64,000 nucleotides of DNA from Halichondria panicea (Eukaryota > Porifera > Demospongiae > Suberitida > Halichondriidae): positions 13,006,632 to 13,070,631 of the forward strand of contig NC_087377.1 of NCBI RefSeq assembly GCF_963675165.1. Reading direction: 5' to 3'. Position 1 is the first letter of the stretch. Every line of letters starts with the position of its first letter. The notes under the pieces are model-generated. The model was not told where the DNA came from. It saw nothing but the letters and a program-made list of their open reading frames with translations, and searched no databases. This document shows, one piece after another, positions 10,437 through 22,401 of this stretch. Both the position numbers and the translations under genes were made by a program.

Positions 10437-13400
10437 ACCGTATACCTCGCTTGCGCATACGCACCGAGGCATAATCACAGAGAGTAGTATCTTATAACAA
10501 GCAGTCTAAAAATAGTTTAATCAGAGAATTCAATCACAGAAAGTAGTATCTATAACAAGCAGTCTAAAAAGAGTTATCAGAAAAGGTTAGTTTGTGGCTT
10601 ACCAGGACCTCAGAAGATTTTGCCAGGATCTGAGGTTCAAAATGGATTCTCTTACACGTGGTATTGAGCGCGCATGCGCATTACATCCAGGAATAAGGGG
10701 TGTGTTTGCAAGTTCAATATAATGGCTACTAAAATAGCTAGCTTCTTTAGCAGCTCTTTCTGACTCTTGTAGCTAACAAAAAGCTAGCGCTTTAGTGCAA
10801 GGCTAACTCATAAGTTGAATAGAAAGTTTGTTCAGCCTTCAATGTGAGTCAAACTAGTCATAACTCGAGAAAAAAGCTTTAGTTTGCTAATCCATGAATC
10901 GCTAGAAGCCTATAGAAGCTGTTAGTTTTCGTCGCATTGCAACCGTTGAGCAGTTACAGCTGGAATCACACACACACACACAGTCAGCTTTACCGTCCGT
11001 ATCCCTCGTGCGGCTACGCCTCGAGGCATAACAAGAACTAGTTGATAGATTTAAGCCACATAATAGCTCACAATTTAGAGAGTGAACAGCAGCAAGATCC
11101 AAGAGAAGGGCACACTATTCTGACCCGTAAAGTGGAGATCCAGTAAAAGGGGGGGGGGGGGGGGCAAGGGGAGAAGTTTCCCCTTTTGCGACCCCCTGGC
11201 TATATACACCAGTGGTTGCATCCTACACGTGTGCGTTATATACAACACCGTGCTGTGGTTTGCAGGCACTTAGACTTAGCCACCTTCCATATAAGGAATC
11301 ACAGTTTCACCGGCAATTACGGAACGTAAGTTCCCTCTTCTTCCCTTATACATGCGGCGCATAATTTGCATGATCAGAGGTTGCGCAGGGGCGTAGCCAG
11401 GATTTTGGGAAGGGGTGTTATTATAGAAAGAGGGCGCGAAGTGTGTTGACCGGAAGCCACACCTCATAGTAATGACGTCATAATAAACTTATGTGCTTAG
11501 TTGGGTGTGGCCTAATCTTCCTTTTGCTAGCTAGCTATAAGTGTTGGACGAGAAGGGTGCTCAACTAGATAAACAGGTACACTTTGTGTACAATCTCAGC
11601 CTATCTGAAATAGAAAGGGGTGCTTGAGCACCATGAGCCCACCCCCTGACTACACCCCTGTTGTGGCTATTTATTTTGCTGGCAAAGGAGGTAACAGTTT
11701 AGGAGAGGCCACTGTTTTAGAAAGCAGTAAATGCAACTTTTGGCAAAATTTTCTTTTCTCGAACTCTGCTACTAGAAAAAATATACTTAGCACTAGCTAG
11801 CTGCTACCATTGCTACCATAAATACCAGTATCAACACGTGGCAGCCTCACATAGGGTCAAAGTTCACTGAGGCTACTATTTGAGAGTGGCTTATGACAGT
11901 AGAGAGGCTTAAGGGGCTTTATATATGAGAGTGCCCTGTGAATAAAGTATTATCAAGGGCGTATAATTAACATCTTAGCTTTCAAATGTCTGTAGTATGT
12001 TTAAAGATAAATGGGCTACATTTTGATACCAAGCAGTCTGCCTTAAGACCCCAAATGTTGTAAGACAGGAAGTGCTACAAGTTGCCTCATGAATATATCA
12101 GTTTTTCTTTGTTTCTGATAAAAATAAAGGTTTTTAGAGCTATCTAAGTTGACAGTTTAACATACGATAAACACTTTAAATTATGAATTTGGGTCAAACT
12201 AGCATGAAGTTGTGTAAAAGGATTTTGCGGAAAGTTTGAATTTTTGAGCAAGCTGTTCACCATCGACATATATAGCAAGCTCAAAATTGGTTGAATAATT
12301 AAAAAGGATCTAAATAACAACATATTCAAGGTAAATGCCATACAAATGAATAGTGTTTGCAAAGCAGTTACACAAACTTTGACATAAATACACAACTTGG
12401 CATAGAACACATCATGAATCATTTCTAGCCTTCTAGTTTGCTGCAAAGCATGCACATGCATCAGATGCACTAGTTGATACTTTAGGCAGTCACTGGTTCC
12501 ATTCACATCTGGAGATATGCAGCCATGAGTTCCACCAATCACAGAGACTATTCAGAATGAGCTAACTTTGAGTTTTTGCGCAAGCTGTTCTCACTAGTCC
12601 AAACTACTTGCTGAGTCAATACATTCCATATTGAACTAATTTATCTCCTAGTAACACGTTCTAGTTCAGTAAATGGTCTGTGTTATGAGCTTTGGAAATC
12701 CAGAAAAAATCACCCTCAACTACAATCTGGTAGAGTTTTTGGGTGTCATCATTATATAAAACAATTTTTTGTGATGTCATACTTGTGAAACCATTAAAAT
12801 ACTTGTGTTATGTATTTCCCGTCTTGTCTTGCAAATACTGAAAACTTGTGGGTGTTAGGGAAGACTAAACATATTCCATTGCTGAGATAACACTGATGAC
12901 ATCAGCAGCTGCTAACCACAAACCATTAATCAACCACATTCGAAAGCTAAAGCTATTAATTTTTCAGAAGTTATTGCTCATTATACACTGTGAACATATA
13001 AGACCCATAAAGGATAGCCAGGAAACCTAAACCATTGAACAATTATCTTATGAAGTCTGAGACCTTAGTTGTTTAAGCTTAGTGTTTTATTACTCCCACT
13101 ATATGTTCTAAATTAATCCCCCTAAACCCACCACCTCATGTTTTCATGAACATTTTTTTGGATATGTTGTAGCTGGAAAAGGGTCACTACAATAGAAAGC
13201 TAGAATTGTGACTGGTTTGTTGTCCCTGGCCCTGTTAGCTAGCTGACTCTGGGATCCATGCAGGAGCAATACTTCTAGGTTTCTTTGCTGTGATCCTAGT
13301 CCACAGTGCATACCGTATATGCTCGATCAGAGGCCGATCTTGTATAAAGGCCACACTCAAATAGTAGCCTCCCTTGCTAGCAAAATGAAACATTTAGTAG

Positions 13401-16400
13401 CCGCTCTCAAATAGTAGCCTCAGTGAACTTTGACTCTAGCATTTCTGCACGCGGCAGCCAAAAAAATTATTGATACTAGCAGCTAGCTACATGTACATAG
13501 CTACTAGGCAGCTTGTTAGTGTGCTACAAAGACTCCCTCATGGCAGAGTTCAAGTTTATGCAGGTGAAAAGAACTTTTAATGACAAACTAATGGTTGTTG
13601 AATTAGCTGGAGCTAATAAACACCGCTCTTGAACAGTGGCCTCTCTCGAATTGTAGCCAGCCGCCTCTTCCAGCAAAAGAAACATTTAGTAGCTGCGGCT
13701 CCTGATCAAGCATATACGGCAGGGTTCTGCCCACACTGGTCGGGGGTGGTTAGATCCGACCACCATTCTCTTCAATCCGACCACCACTTACCTCTCTCCG
13801 ACCAGTTGCTAATCTACTCTTGCTTTTATAGCATACTCAGTAGGAGGCCACACCTACACACGTGGCTGAATCTCCACGATCTAGGAGTGATAATTATGAA
13901 TACATGTAGATTTAGTTCAGATAAGACTTGATGACAGTGAATCTAGCATGCAGTGGTGATGAGTCTGAGATCTGAGACTATGCAAGCTTCCTCAAAGAAG
14001 ACAGCAGCCATCTGCTGCAAGCTCATGCACTGATTCTGCATGCTGCTATTAGTATCAGCAACTGATGCAGAATCAGTGCATGAGCTTCTAAGACTCAAAG
14101 TAAGCAAAAAAGGCTAAAATAAGTATAGCCTATGTAGGCCATAGGATTTTTTTGTGTTGTATGCTTTTTGTGTTGTATGCCAGAAGCACATTACAGAAGG
14201 AGCGTCTAACTGTGCATGGGTTCGGAAATCGCATCTCGTGTGCTTTCCTAAACGCCGCATTGCCTTATAAGAAAAGTGTGTAAGTACTGTGTACATAAAT
14301 TACAGACCGCGGTCAGCCTGTGAATATCATTATAAACGGATTTTGTATGTAATGCAGCAGCAGGAGAGCTAGGTTGAGCCAGAAAGAGCTAAAATGAATA
14401 GCTAGATCTTTGATGGATGTTGGTATATATCATGGAAGAGACTGTCATCGGTGAGGTACAGAAAGTTCTAAAATAGGAGCATATCCAGTCACTTTGTACA
14501 GAGAAAGTTTGCTAGACTTAGACTAACACATACTAGGCGTTTTGTTTTTGCAGTAGGGAGTCTTACTGGGGTTCTTAGAAGAGAGACAGGCCTATAGCTA
14601 GCTAGCTAGCTGTAGCTTTTCACTTTTATTTACCTATGCTTGGTAAAAGTGCACCGTCAGCTCAATTAGCATTCGCCCGCAGACCCACTTAGTGGTTTTG
14701 CATATAAGGTCATGCTTTGCAAACTTCCACAAGATGCAATTCCCAAGGTAAGACGCTCCTTCTGTAATGTGCTCCTGGTGCCACTAAAACCCTGTTCTCA
14801 AATGTTTCAGCATCTTTATTGTTCCTGAGTTTCTGTGCTAGGACAGTTACGTCATACATGATAACATCACTACATGCACTGTATTATATGGTTTCTTTGT
14901 AATCATGTCCCCAGCCGAGGGTTTGCACTTTAATGCTGTTCTGTCGTAAGTTTGCAGTTATTTATGTGTTATAGTGATGTTAGTGTTATAGTGATGTTAG
15001 TGATGTCTTGTTTTCTTCAGGACCATGCAGAGACTATTTATCAACTATCGCTAATTAGATCTATGACGAGTAATTCACATGTACATACTAGACATGCCTC
15101 GCGCAGAGTTGTATTTAAGTACATTTTTAGGAGAAAAGAGTAGAAAATGAGATTTGGATATAATTATGTAATAGCAAATACATACAGTGCATCCAGCTTA
15201 GATTACCACAAATTTGTGAGTAGCTGTACTTAAATGTAAATATAAGAAATAGTGTTGATACCAATGTGTAGGTGAATGACCAAGCTACAACATACTCAAA
15301 AATTTTTCCATGAAAATATAAGGTGGTGGGTTTGTAGTGATTAATAGAACAACAGCAAATTGTTATACCTCGAGGCGTAGCCGCACGAGGGATATGGTAA
15401 AGCTGTCTGTGTGTGTATTCCAGCTGTAAGTTATGGCTATTTGACTCACATTGAAGGCCTCTTCAGAATCTTTCATAGCATCATCTGTTCGCACAATCTA
15501 TTCAACATAAAAAATTAAATTGTTAGCTACAAGAGTCAGAAAGAGCTGCTAAAGAAGCTAGTAGCTATTCTTATAATTTCTTGTAACTTGCCGACACACC
15601 CTTTATTCCTGCGCATGCGCTCATTACCACGTGTGAGAGAATCCATTTTCAGAAATCAATGGTCTTGGTAAGCCACCAAACACTTGTACAATGATACCAG
15701 AATACAGTAGATGTGTGTACACAAGATGTGTACTAGTTAATGCACTGTTGCGAGTGCTCTATGGATATTATTGGCCAAGCGGAAGTTCAAGAAGCTCATG
15801 TAGCTCGAGGCGAAGCCGAGTGCTACATGATGCTTTGAGAACTTAGCAATACTAGCCTTTACTCGAGAATAAAGCCTTTGTTAGCAAGATAGCATTGCTA
15901 GAAGCTTATAGAATCAACTTAGCTGTACTCTCATTGCAACCATGGAGCAGTTGTAGCTATTATAAAATTCAATGGCTTAAAAATCAATTATTTTAACCAC
16001 CAACCGTGCTCTAACTACCCCAGCCATGCTCTAACTACCAAACTGTTCCAAAAATGCCAACCACAGAATAATAGAGCACGGTCTGTGGTTACTACAGTTG
16101 TAGATCCTAGTCTATGGCATTTGTTACCCGAGGTGCGCGTGGGCGGCCACGGGTATAGTAGTATGTTGGTTTGTTTGTCTGTTTGTTTGTTTGTTTGTCG
16201 CGAGTATATCTACTCACCTGGATGCCACAGCGCTGCGTTTACAGCATGGATAGCCTTCACACAACAATATCTTGGTTTAAGTAGTGGCAGATTTTGATGT
16301 TAAAGCTTCTTTGTCAAGCAAAAGCTAAGAAGCTTGAACAAGCTTGTGACTGGGTCTGCTTACCTGGATGATCTAGCACTGCGTTTACAGCATGGGTAGC

Positions 16401-18366
16401 CTCCACACAACAAGTTAATACTTTTGATAGTGGCAGCTTTTAGTGTTAATGCTTCGTTGTCTAATAAAAGCGAGCAAAATTTAGCTTGAACAGAACTTGT
16501 AAACTTCGCACTACCAGACCGCATCTTAAGTGGGTGCGCAGGTGTAGTGGTAAAAATGATATCAGCATACACACACGTGTGGTTTGTACCTCCAGCCCAC
16601 ATTTAATTTTATTCATGGCTAACAGTTTACATAACTACAAGTGTTAGTGACGGATTCAGTCCGAGATATAGAATGGAATGTGCGTGGGAGTGGCATACTC
16701 CTCTTCATACACTCCTGTTAAAACTAATAACTTATTGTGTGAAGACTATTCATGATGTAGACGCAGTGCTGTGGCATCCAGGTGAGCAAGCTCAGATCTG
16801 ACAAACACAACTATACCTGCTGGCCGCGCAAGTCCAAATGACTACTATACCCGTGACGGCTCACGCGCCTCGGATAATGATACTAATTACGTAAAACATG
16901 CAACAAAGTGATTCCCGAAATCCTTCCGTGCAACGGTAGAGGGCAGCGGCGCCTAACTACTCAACCACGATGAGTAATTGTGATCCTTTATATAATTATA
17001 CAGCACGAGTGGAACCACCATCCGATGTGAGGAGTTTTTACACTGTTAAGTGTACTGAGCTTATAGCAAGTCGATCAGTTCGTGTCTGGTGGACCCCACC
17101 TGCGAACTCCCAATTTGACATTGATTATTATCTTGTAAGAGTTTACAGGAACGGAGTGTTGTACACAACTAGAACGTCTACTAACAATAGTCTGAATGTT
17201 GGCATTCCATTTGGAGCAATAACTGCTGATGTTAGAAGTGTTTCCACTTGCGGCACTATCAGTGCTGCAGGAGCATCAACAGACGAATCAGTTAATGAAG
17301 GATGTCCAGGTTTGTTTGAAACAAATCCTCATGAATCTAATTATTTTTGTTCCCTTTTGTAGAGTTTTATTTTGGTTTTTTGGTTCCAACACTAATCGGT
17401 TTTCTCCTCATCGTCACTGTTATCATACTGGTTATCTTTCTTGTGATAGCACAGAAGAGGGTGAGCATTATAATTTATACATATTTTGTGTATGCGTGTA
17501 CTGCCTTGATGTTAAATATCGACAGTTCACGCATGTGTACTTAGCCTTGTTTTTGCTCCTCTTGCAGATATCACACTTGCAAGTAAATGATGAAAAGGTG
17601 TGTATGTATATATATGTATTGATATGCATGTAACAATGTTGGCTGTCCCAAACAAGGCTTTCAATATAATTTTATACGTATATTACGGCCGAATATGACG
17701 TTTTGGGTGTGGTTTAGCAAATAAAAAATTGGTATTGGATTACAAATTGGATTAGAATAGAGAACAGAATGATTCATTATCCTTCATTATCCTCAAGACA
17801 AGAACCGCAAAAGTAATCATTAGATTCGAGGTAAGGTCGTTTTTAAGCCGCGGCTATTTTCTGAGCTACAGCCACCTCGCTATTCCGACCAAGCTGCATG
17901 GTCCCAAGGGTGACCGGATTAACGAGAGTCTACGTATACTGTAATGATAATAACCTTTGCATAATTATATTAAATCAGCTGTGGATTTTCTAAGAGTATG
18001 TAGTAGTAATTAGGCCTTGATAAATTATGCTTTTTTTCCACCCATTACTTTAATTCTTGAAGATATGCTTATTATTCACATAAAAAATCCGATTATTCTC
18101 ATAAAAGTGCAAAAAAATGCGACATTAATTATAGACAAAATATAATTAAGACGTAGGCATAAACACAGCATAATTATGTACACAAAAATGGACATTTGTG
18201 CCTATTATTCCCAATTATTCTTTAGACGCCTATTATGCTAAAATTATTCCGAGCATAATTTATCAGGGCCTAGTAGTAATTTGTAATTTCATATTTGTCT
18301 CACTACTTTTATGTTTGATTTCCCCAGGGCGAAGCTCTTGAAACACATCGACAGTCATCGCAATAA
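8496..18366 (+). CDS. Receptor gene A: Ig - Fn3 - transmembrane protein, 5' end not found
   Basis: Proposed exons are 8496-8529, 8593-8943, 16947-17309, 17363-17460, 17568-17597 and 18328-18366. Together they give 915 bases (304 residues and a stop) with all junctions in phase. An N-glycosylated Ig-like domain is followed by an Fn3-like domain, one strongly hydrophobic segment (about 23 residues) and a short charged tail without tyrosine. That order implies a single-pass cell-surface protein. No initiator or signal peptide was found upstream of 8496, so the N-terminus is incomplete. The intron between Ig and Fn3 is about 8 kb and full of transposons, and further domain exons could hide in it. 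Gene B, C and D have a different, tyrosine-containing tail. Function is inferred only from architecture. Confidence 0.55.
8593..8943 (+). CDS. Gene A: Ig-like domain exon
   Basis: This phase-1 to phase-1 exon of about 117 codons lies between CTAG and GTGAGT. It contains the paired-cysteine pattern VTYTC ... INVSC and N-glycosylation sites such as NFS and NSS. The layout matches the Ig exons of genes B (VSFTC) and D (VTFTC), though sequence identity is low. Confidence 0.65.
8979..9172. mobile_element. Short MITE in gene A intron
   Basis: About 195 bases with inverted ends, containing ATTTTCGTGGTTGGAG-like and ACCACGAA words. A second copy in the same orientation lies at 54219-54418, in the last intron of gene D. 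The same family in introns of two receptor genes may be coincidence in a MITE-rich region. Confidence 0.6.
9942..10473. repeat. Dispersed repeat family R1, copy 2
   Basis: Same unit as 3485-3995, in the same orientation, with a longer CA tract. It lies in the long intron of gene A. Confidence 0.65.
10620..11032. repeat. Dispersed repeat family R2, copy 2
   Basis: Starts near a GTGGCTTACCAGGACCTC motif and ends in CGTGCGGCTACGCCTCGAGG. It shares the full layout with the copy at 51475-52233. It lies in gene A's long intron. Confidence 0.65.
11033..13311. other. Long-intron sequence of gene A without recognised exons
   Basis: A poly-G run lies at about 11150-11165. Bases 11793-11895 are a fragment of the MITE at 13312-13725, inverted. 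A 132-codon minus-strand frame (12144-12542) is the longest non-transposon frame here. It has no splice context, domain or recognisable composition, so I do not call it a gene. Confidence 0.35.
13312..13725. mobile_element. MITE with GTATATGC-type inverted ends
   Basis: The left end ACCGTATATGCTCGATCAG is the inverted counterpart of CTGATCAAGCATATACGGC at the right. The interior repeats the motif CATTTAGTAGC twice in the same orientation. It lies in gene A's long intron. No coding potential was seen. Confidence 0.6.
14018..14090. repeat. Perfect-stem hairpin
   Basis: AGCTCATGCACTGATTCTGC is followed after about 30 bases by its exact complement GCAGAATCAGTGCATGAGCT. This is probably a short fold-back transposon remnant, though a structured RNA cannot be excluded. 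Confidence 0.55.
14100..15360. other. Long-intron sequence of gene A
   Basis: Nothing supportable was found. There are short direct repeats, such as TTTTTGTGTTGTATG twice near 14150-14175 and GTTATAGTGATGTTAGTG near 14975-15000. Confidence 0.3.
15362..15660. repeat. Dispersed repeat family R2, reverse partial copy
   Basis: Begins TTATACCTCGAGGCGTAGCC and reads as the reverse complement of the other R2 copies. The far end is truncated. Confidence 0.6.
16124..16881. mobile_element. Inverted-repeat element next to gene A's Fn3 exon
   Basis: The left end (TTACCCGAGGTGCGCGTG) and right end (complement TTATCCGAGGCGCGTGAG) are diverged inverted repeats, and each continues into ACGGGTATAGTAGT. The interior carries two near-identical segments around CTGCGTTTACAGCATGG. 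Fragments of the same family lie near 31010-31260, 40690-40880 and 50340-50570. No transposase was seen. Confidence 0.6.
16947..17309 (+). CDS. Gene A: Fn3-like domain exon
   Basis: The exon reads through VEPPSDV ... VRVWWTPPAN ... DYYLVRVYRNG ... VSTCG, an Fn3-type pattern with the conserved tryptophan and tyrosine. The acceptor at GGGCAG before 16947 keeps phase 1, while another at 16939 would be phase 0. The exact start is uncertain because bases 16912-16957 match, inverted, the end of the MITE at 20191-20515. The donor is GTTTGT at 17310. Confidence 0.6.
17363..17460 (+). CDS. Gene A: transmembrane exon
   Basis: After a TTTTGTAG acceptor the exon encodes a continuous hydrophobic segment including LIGFLLIVTVIILVIFLVI. 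It closes with the stop-transfer residues AQKR, and the donor GTGAGC follows in phase 0. This predicts type I orientation with the Ig and Fn3 domains outside. Confidence 0.7.
17568..17597 (+). CDS. Gene A: cytoplasmic mini-exon
   Basis: The 30-base, phase-0 exon reads ISHLQVNDEK between CTTGCAG and GTGTGT. It is supported by phase and splice sites only. Confidence 0.5.
17640..17940. mobile_element. Truncated family-T element in gene A intron
   Basis: Matches internal and right-end sequence of 6219-7500 and 19658-20057 (for example GTTTTTAAGCCGCGGCTATT), but the left terminus is missing. It lies between two cytoplasmic exons of gene A. Confidence 0.65.
18011..18272. mobile_element. hAT-like MITE in gene A intron
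   Basis: The ends TAGGCCTTGATAAATTATGC and GCATAATTTATCAGGGCCTA are inverted repeats with one mismatch. A perfect 8-base duplication GTAGTAAT lies on each side (18003-18010 and 18273-18280). Eight-base duplications are characteristic of hAT elements. A one-ended fragment lies at 61155-61197. Confidence 0.75.
18328..18366 (+). CDS. Gene A: last coding exon
   Basis: After a TTTCCCCAG acceptor the exon reads GEALETHRQSSQ and a TAA stop, then a GTAAAT donor at 18368. A 3' untranslated exon would start near 18447. Confidence 0.5.
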   Translation, partial: GEALETHRQSSQ

Positions 18367-18608
18367 GGTAAATAATTAATTCATCGACCCTACATGTAAG
18401 ACTCCACACTGTATGCCAATACAATAATTGTTCGTTCTCGCTGTAGATTGTAAGAAGAATCTTTCAAGTCTGCAAGACTTAGTACTCTGTTTAAGTATAA
18501 CGGACTGTAGAGAGACTAATGTATTATAATTATAGGTGCTGTGTTAATGATCTTTATCTATTATGCAGTGGAAAAAGACAGTTTTGCGTAATATTCTACG
18601 TTCTGTTT

Positions 18609-18614
18609 AATAAA
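18609..18614 (+). terminator. Poly(A) signal of gene A
   Basis: AATAAA lies about 245 bases beyond the stop, within the proposed 3' untranslated exon. It is a plausible 3' end for gene A. Confidence 0.45.
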
Positions 18615-18619
18615 TATAG

Positions 18620-19657
18620 TAATGATGATAATATCTGTGTTGGGTGCAAGCATCGTTTCCCTTAAATAATGGCAATTTGTATATACACGCTTCTCCAAAA
18701 CCGACCATGCAGTTAATTGCATGGAGCACAGCATATTTCCCCATTATTTTCTATGATTAGCCAGCAACTCAATATTAATGGACGAAGACAAATTATGCTT
18801 TTTTTTTTCGTATGGTGCTATAATATATAGTGCCAAATTCAATTATGGTATACTTTTTCATTAGGAGGTATACTTTTTCATTGTATTACTGTTTATCAGG
18901 GTTTCATCATAAATAGAACAGTAAGAGGGATTGGAAACGACCGGGCCGCCCTGTGTAAAAGGTTGAATTCGCGCTCGCAAATATTTTTGTGGTTGATCGT
19001 TCTGTGTTGTATTTTAACTGTTTCTAGCTCTCTTATCCACTAGCGATCACTCAGGGGCTGGGAGGTACTCTAGAGAAGTAAGTTTATACCACTGACAAGC
19101 TCTAAGTCCGTTGTCTTTACAATGAATTACTCTATGTCAACTTTTCTCTTTCCCTGCTGTGGAGTCAAAACAGCAAAGTACATTGCTTGACTTGGTTATT
19201 AAGTGCTATATAAAATGGCCATTTACAACTTACTGAGTAGTAGTTTGATCTCTGCCGTGCATGCACTGTGTGCACATGCATTTTGTGTACGTGTGCGTGT
19301 GCTTACACTTGACAAACCACATTTACAACCCACTTCCATGTGGTCCAGTAGTTTTAGTGATGGAAACTGAAGAATTGATCTTCACAATGTGATCCTAGTG
19401 TGTCACAATAGTGATCTATAAAAGAGTGGGGTGGAGGGTGGAGGGTGGGCTTTAGGCTGACCACAGCCAATGTATACCCTAGGGTATACATGAATGAACG
19501 CCTATAGCAGGGTACATGGATGGGATTTGTACGCGTGGAGTATCCTGAAAGTTTCAATAGATATTCCTTAGTGTCGGAGCACATCATGGTATAAGTGCCT
19601 TTTAAGTATTATGTATGTGTGGTATATTAGTGTAGAGGAATGCATGTGTAATTTATA
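18620..19657. other. Intergenic sequence
   Basis: No gene was recognised. Bases 19222-19415 repeat 4051-4255. The rest shows no clear structure. Confidence 0.3.
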
Positions 19658-20057
19658 CAGTAGACTCTCGGTCACCCTTGGGACCATGCAACTTGGCCGG
19701 AATAGCGAAGTGGCTGTAGCTCAGGAAATAGCCGCGGCTTAAAAACGACCTTACTTCGAATCTAACGACTAATTTTGCGGTTCTTGTCTCGAGGATCGAT
19801 ATGAATCATTCTGTTCTCTATTTAAGTGTAATCCAATTTTATTTGCTAAACCACACCCAAAACGTCATCCGGCCGTAATGTGTATAAAATTACATTGGGA
19901 CAGCCAGCACTGGCCGGTAAACGGAATAGCGAGTGGCCGCGTACTTCAGGGTGATTTTGTGCAGTAAACATATACAGCTAGCATTCCGTGCCAAGCCAAA
20001 TGGCCGGTATATCGAGGTGGCCGTACTTCAGAGAGCCGGAATAGCGAGAGTCTACTG
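19658..20057. mobile_element. Intact 400-base family-T MITE
   Basis: CAGTAGACTCTCG at the left and its complement at the right are flanked by TA (19656-19657 and 20058-20059). It shows the family's uninterrupted length and is the reference for 6219-7500 and 17640-17940. Confidence 0.75.
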
Positions 20058-20190
20058 TATACTTCCTCTCGTTATTGACGTCATTATTGTTAGGTTGATT
20101 TTTGTCCCCTTGTACGCAGCTGTTTAAATGATCTTTTATATAAAGAGTGAACTTAGCTCTAGCTGTCTCTAGCTACTCTGGGTAGTTAAG

Positions 20191-20515
20191 GCCTAGTCGG
20201 GCGCCGCCGCCCTCTACCGTTGCCCGGAAGGAGGTCGGGAATCAAGCCTATCCACAGTTTTGTTCTGTTGTTGGAATTCCAACAATTCCACCAGCTCCAA
20301 TATCAGATTGCAGTATCTCAAGGGTATTGATCACACCCACTCAACTGTACCACGTGTGAATTTTGCACATCTTGGATTGACTGAGAGGCGAGGCCAACAC
20401 CCACTTTAATAAATAATATTCATCGCTATTCGTTAGCACCCACATAGAATGATCATGATACTATTGCGGATAGGCTTGATTCCCGACCTCCTTCAAGGAG
20501 GGCAGCGACGCTCGA
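20191..20515. mobile_element. GC-rich-ended MITE
   Basis: Left and right ends share, in inverted orientation, GGAGGTCGGGAATCAAGCCT and a GGGCGGC-type terminus. An isolated end of the same family lies at 16912-16957, touching gene A's Fn3 exon. The ends resemble in layout those of the element at 32851-33165. Confidence 0.6.
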
Positions 20516-20984
20516 CTATGCACTAACACTAGCGATGTCAGACCGATTTTCATTTTTGCTATTTCTAACTCCTATGTATTACTATCTCTTTTGAACACTC
20601 TAGGCAAACCAGAAAAACTTTACTGCACTGGATTTGGTCAAGCGAATGCAGAGATACAGCGTTTTGAAGAACACTAGTCAGGGAAAAATTCGTACAAAAA
20701 TTTACCGCATTTTAATGTACTTGGGCGGGACTTATGAAATTTGTTGTTAATACCGGAAATGATCTTAAAGTTAGCATATATGCTGAACCGCTTGGTCTAT
20801 TCTCTTTTAAAAAAGTATGAAATGGACACTCAGGACTCAGGAGTTAACATTGTAACCATTTGATATCTAGATCTATTATGAAGTTTATAATGTTTCTGTA
20901 ATGTATATCTTTATGATGTCCCTATAATAGTATGATGTCTCCTGCTTCAGAGAGTTCTTTTGGATTTAAAGTAACCATGCTATC

Positions 20985-21345
20985 TTTTCAGTATATTGTA
21001 TCATGTTTCAGAACTCTCATCAATGTCCACCTTACGCTTGTATCTGCTTTTTGATCTTTATAAGCAACTTTTCTGTCAATTTCATTTGGTCTAAATAATT
21101 CGTTTTTAGTGTGATGTAGATTTAAGGCCATACAACTATAAATCTATGATACAACTCTGTTGACAGCTTCCAGTAGATTACTCTTGTCTTTTTTTGTGTG
21201 CAAATTGAATCAGTTCTTGCAATTTGCATTGTTGTCCCTGGAATTCTCTCCAATCTTTCTTGTTTCTTTTCAACAGAGGCTTTCAGATTGCTTCAATAAT
21301 TACTTTCAGTAACTTCTAAGAACTTCTAAGAAATAAATACAGCTA
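20985..21345 (-). pseudogene. Decayed coding fragment, unknown family
   Basis: On the minus strand, adjacent open pieces in different phases look protein-like. One is a 47-codon piece from an ATG at about 21131 (LFRPNEIDRKVAYKDQ within it). Others upstream are rich in lysine, glutamine and glutamate (DWREFQGQQCKLQELIQF). Two or more frameshifts separate them. It could be the wreck of a coiled-coil protein or a transposon frame. AT-rich DNA favours such residues by chance, so confidence is low. Confidence 0.25.
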
Positions 21346-21724
21346 CTTGGCTTGATTTTACTGCATTTCTATTCTCAGCTCCACCCATCTATCCATGCAA
21401 TATGTGATTCCGCAAGAAATAAAAGCTTATTGTAGCAACTTTTTGCATAATCTGGAGAGAGTTAGAGATGAAAGACATGCTCACTTGTGTTTTTGTTCAT
21501 TTTTATGTTTGGTTGCTGAAATGATGATCACCTTTGAGAAAAAATCACACACAAAACAAGCATCAAATGCTAAAATCATAAAAAACTGTTATAAAAATCA
21601 AATTCTATGCTATTTTTTACCCCTGGGAACAACTGTTCTTTGTTAGACTCTTCCAGGGCTTGCGGAAAGCCTTTCTTGATCACTCACTTTCTGGTCCCGT
21701 TTTTTACCATTGAATTACTGTACG

Positions 21725-21728
<4 letters not shown>

Positions 21729-21755
<27 letters not shown>
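21729..21755. repeat. Poly-T tract
   Basis: An uninterrupted T run of about 25 bases. It may be the tail of a minus-strand retrocopy, but no element body was recognised beside it. Confidence 0.5.
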
Positions 21756-21760
<5 letters not shown>

Positions 21761-22059
21761 CAAAACAATACAAATGTACAAAAGCAAACAGACTAAAAGA
21801 TAAGAGGGGGGGGCATACAGTTTAGCGGATACCATCCGCTGAAGGAGGTAAAGTTTGTTGGCGATGAAGCCACAGGCAGGCATTTCCTCTCCAAAGTGCA
21901 ATGGCCAGGCGATGAAACAGATGCTTCTTGGTGGAGGATGTGGAATGTGTCATAGTTACTCTCCGGTCGATGGCATTTCCGATGGCACCTATGATGTTGA
22001 TTGCTTCTTCGCCTAGACCTCCTAGTGTAAATACGCCCACGCACTACTTCCGGTGAATT

Positions 22060-22388
22060 TAATGACATTCCATGCCAAATTGCTTTTCGTTTTTGCTGAC
22101 TCAGCACGGCTACTGCACTTCAGCTAGTTTCATATTTTAGCCGCCCTCTAAAAGTTGGGCGGCCTAATCACAAGTCTATGTAATAGAGGGCGACTGATTT
22201 ATGAGATAATGTTTTTGCACGCTTTCTGTCGCTAAATCTGTTGACAACTAGTTGTGTTTGGTGTCTGTGATGGTTACTGGACCTAACCCTCAGCACATAA
22301 TAGCCATTGATTCTAGCTAGATCCAGCCGTGTTCTATTGCTGAGTCAGCAAAAACGAAAAGCAATTTGGCCTGGAATGTCATTAATTA
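22060..22388. mobile_element. MITE with long inverted ends
   Basis: About 55 bases are repeated in inverted orientation at each end (AATGACATTCCATGCCAAAT ... complement at 22325-22388), around a 200-base centre. TTAA-like bases occur at the right border. It is non-coding. Confidence 0.65.
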
Positions 22389-22401
22389 AATGAAGCTTTT
22401 T

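Noticed and set aside
12144-12542. 132-codon minus-strand frame in gene A's long intron
   Set aside because: It has no homology that I can recognise, a hydrophobic and irregular composition, and no splice sites. It is probably chance in AT-rich DNA.
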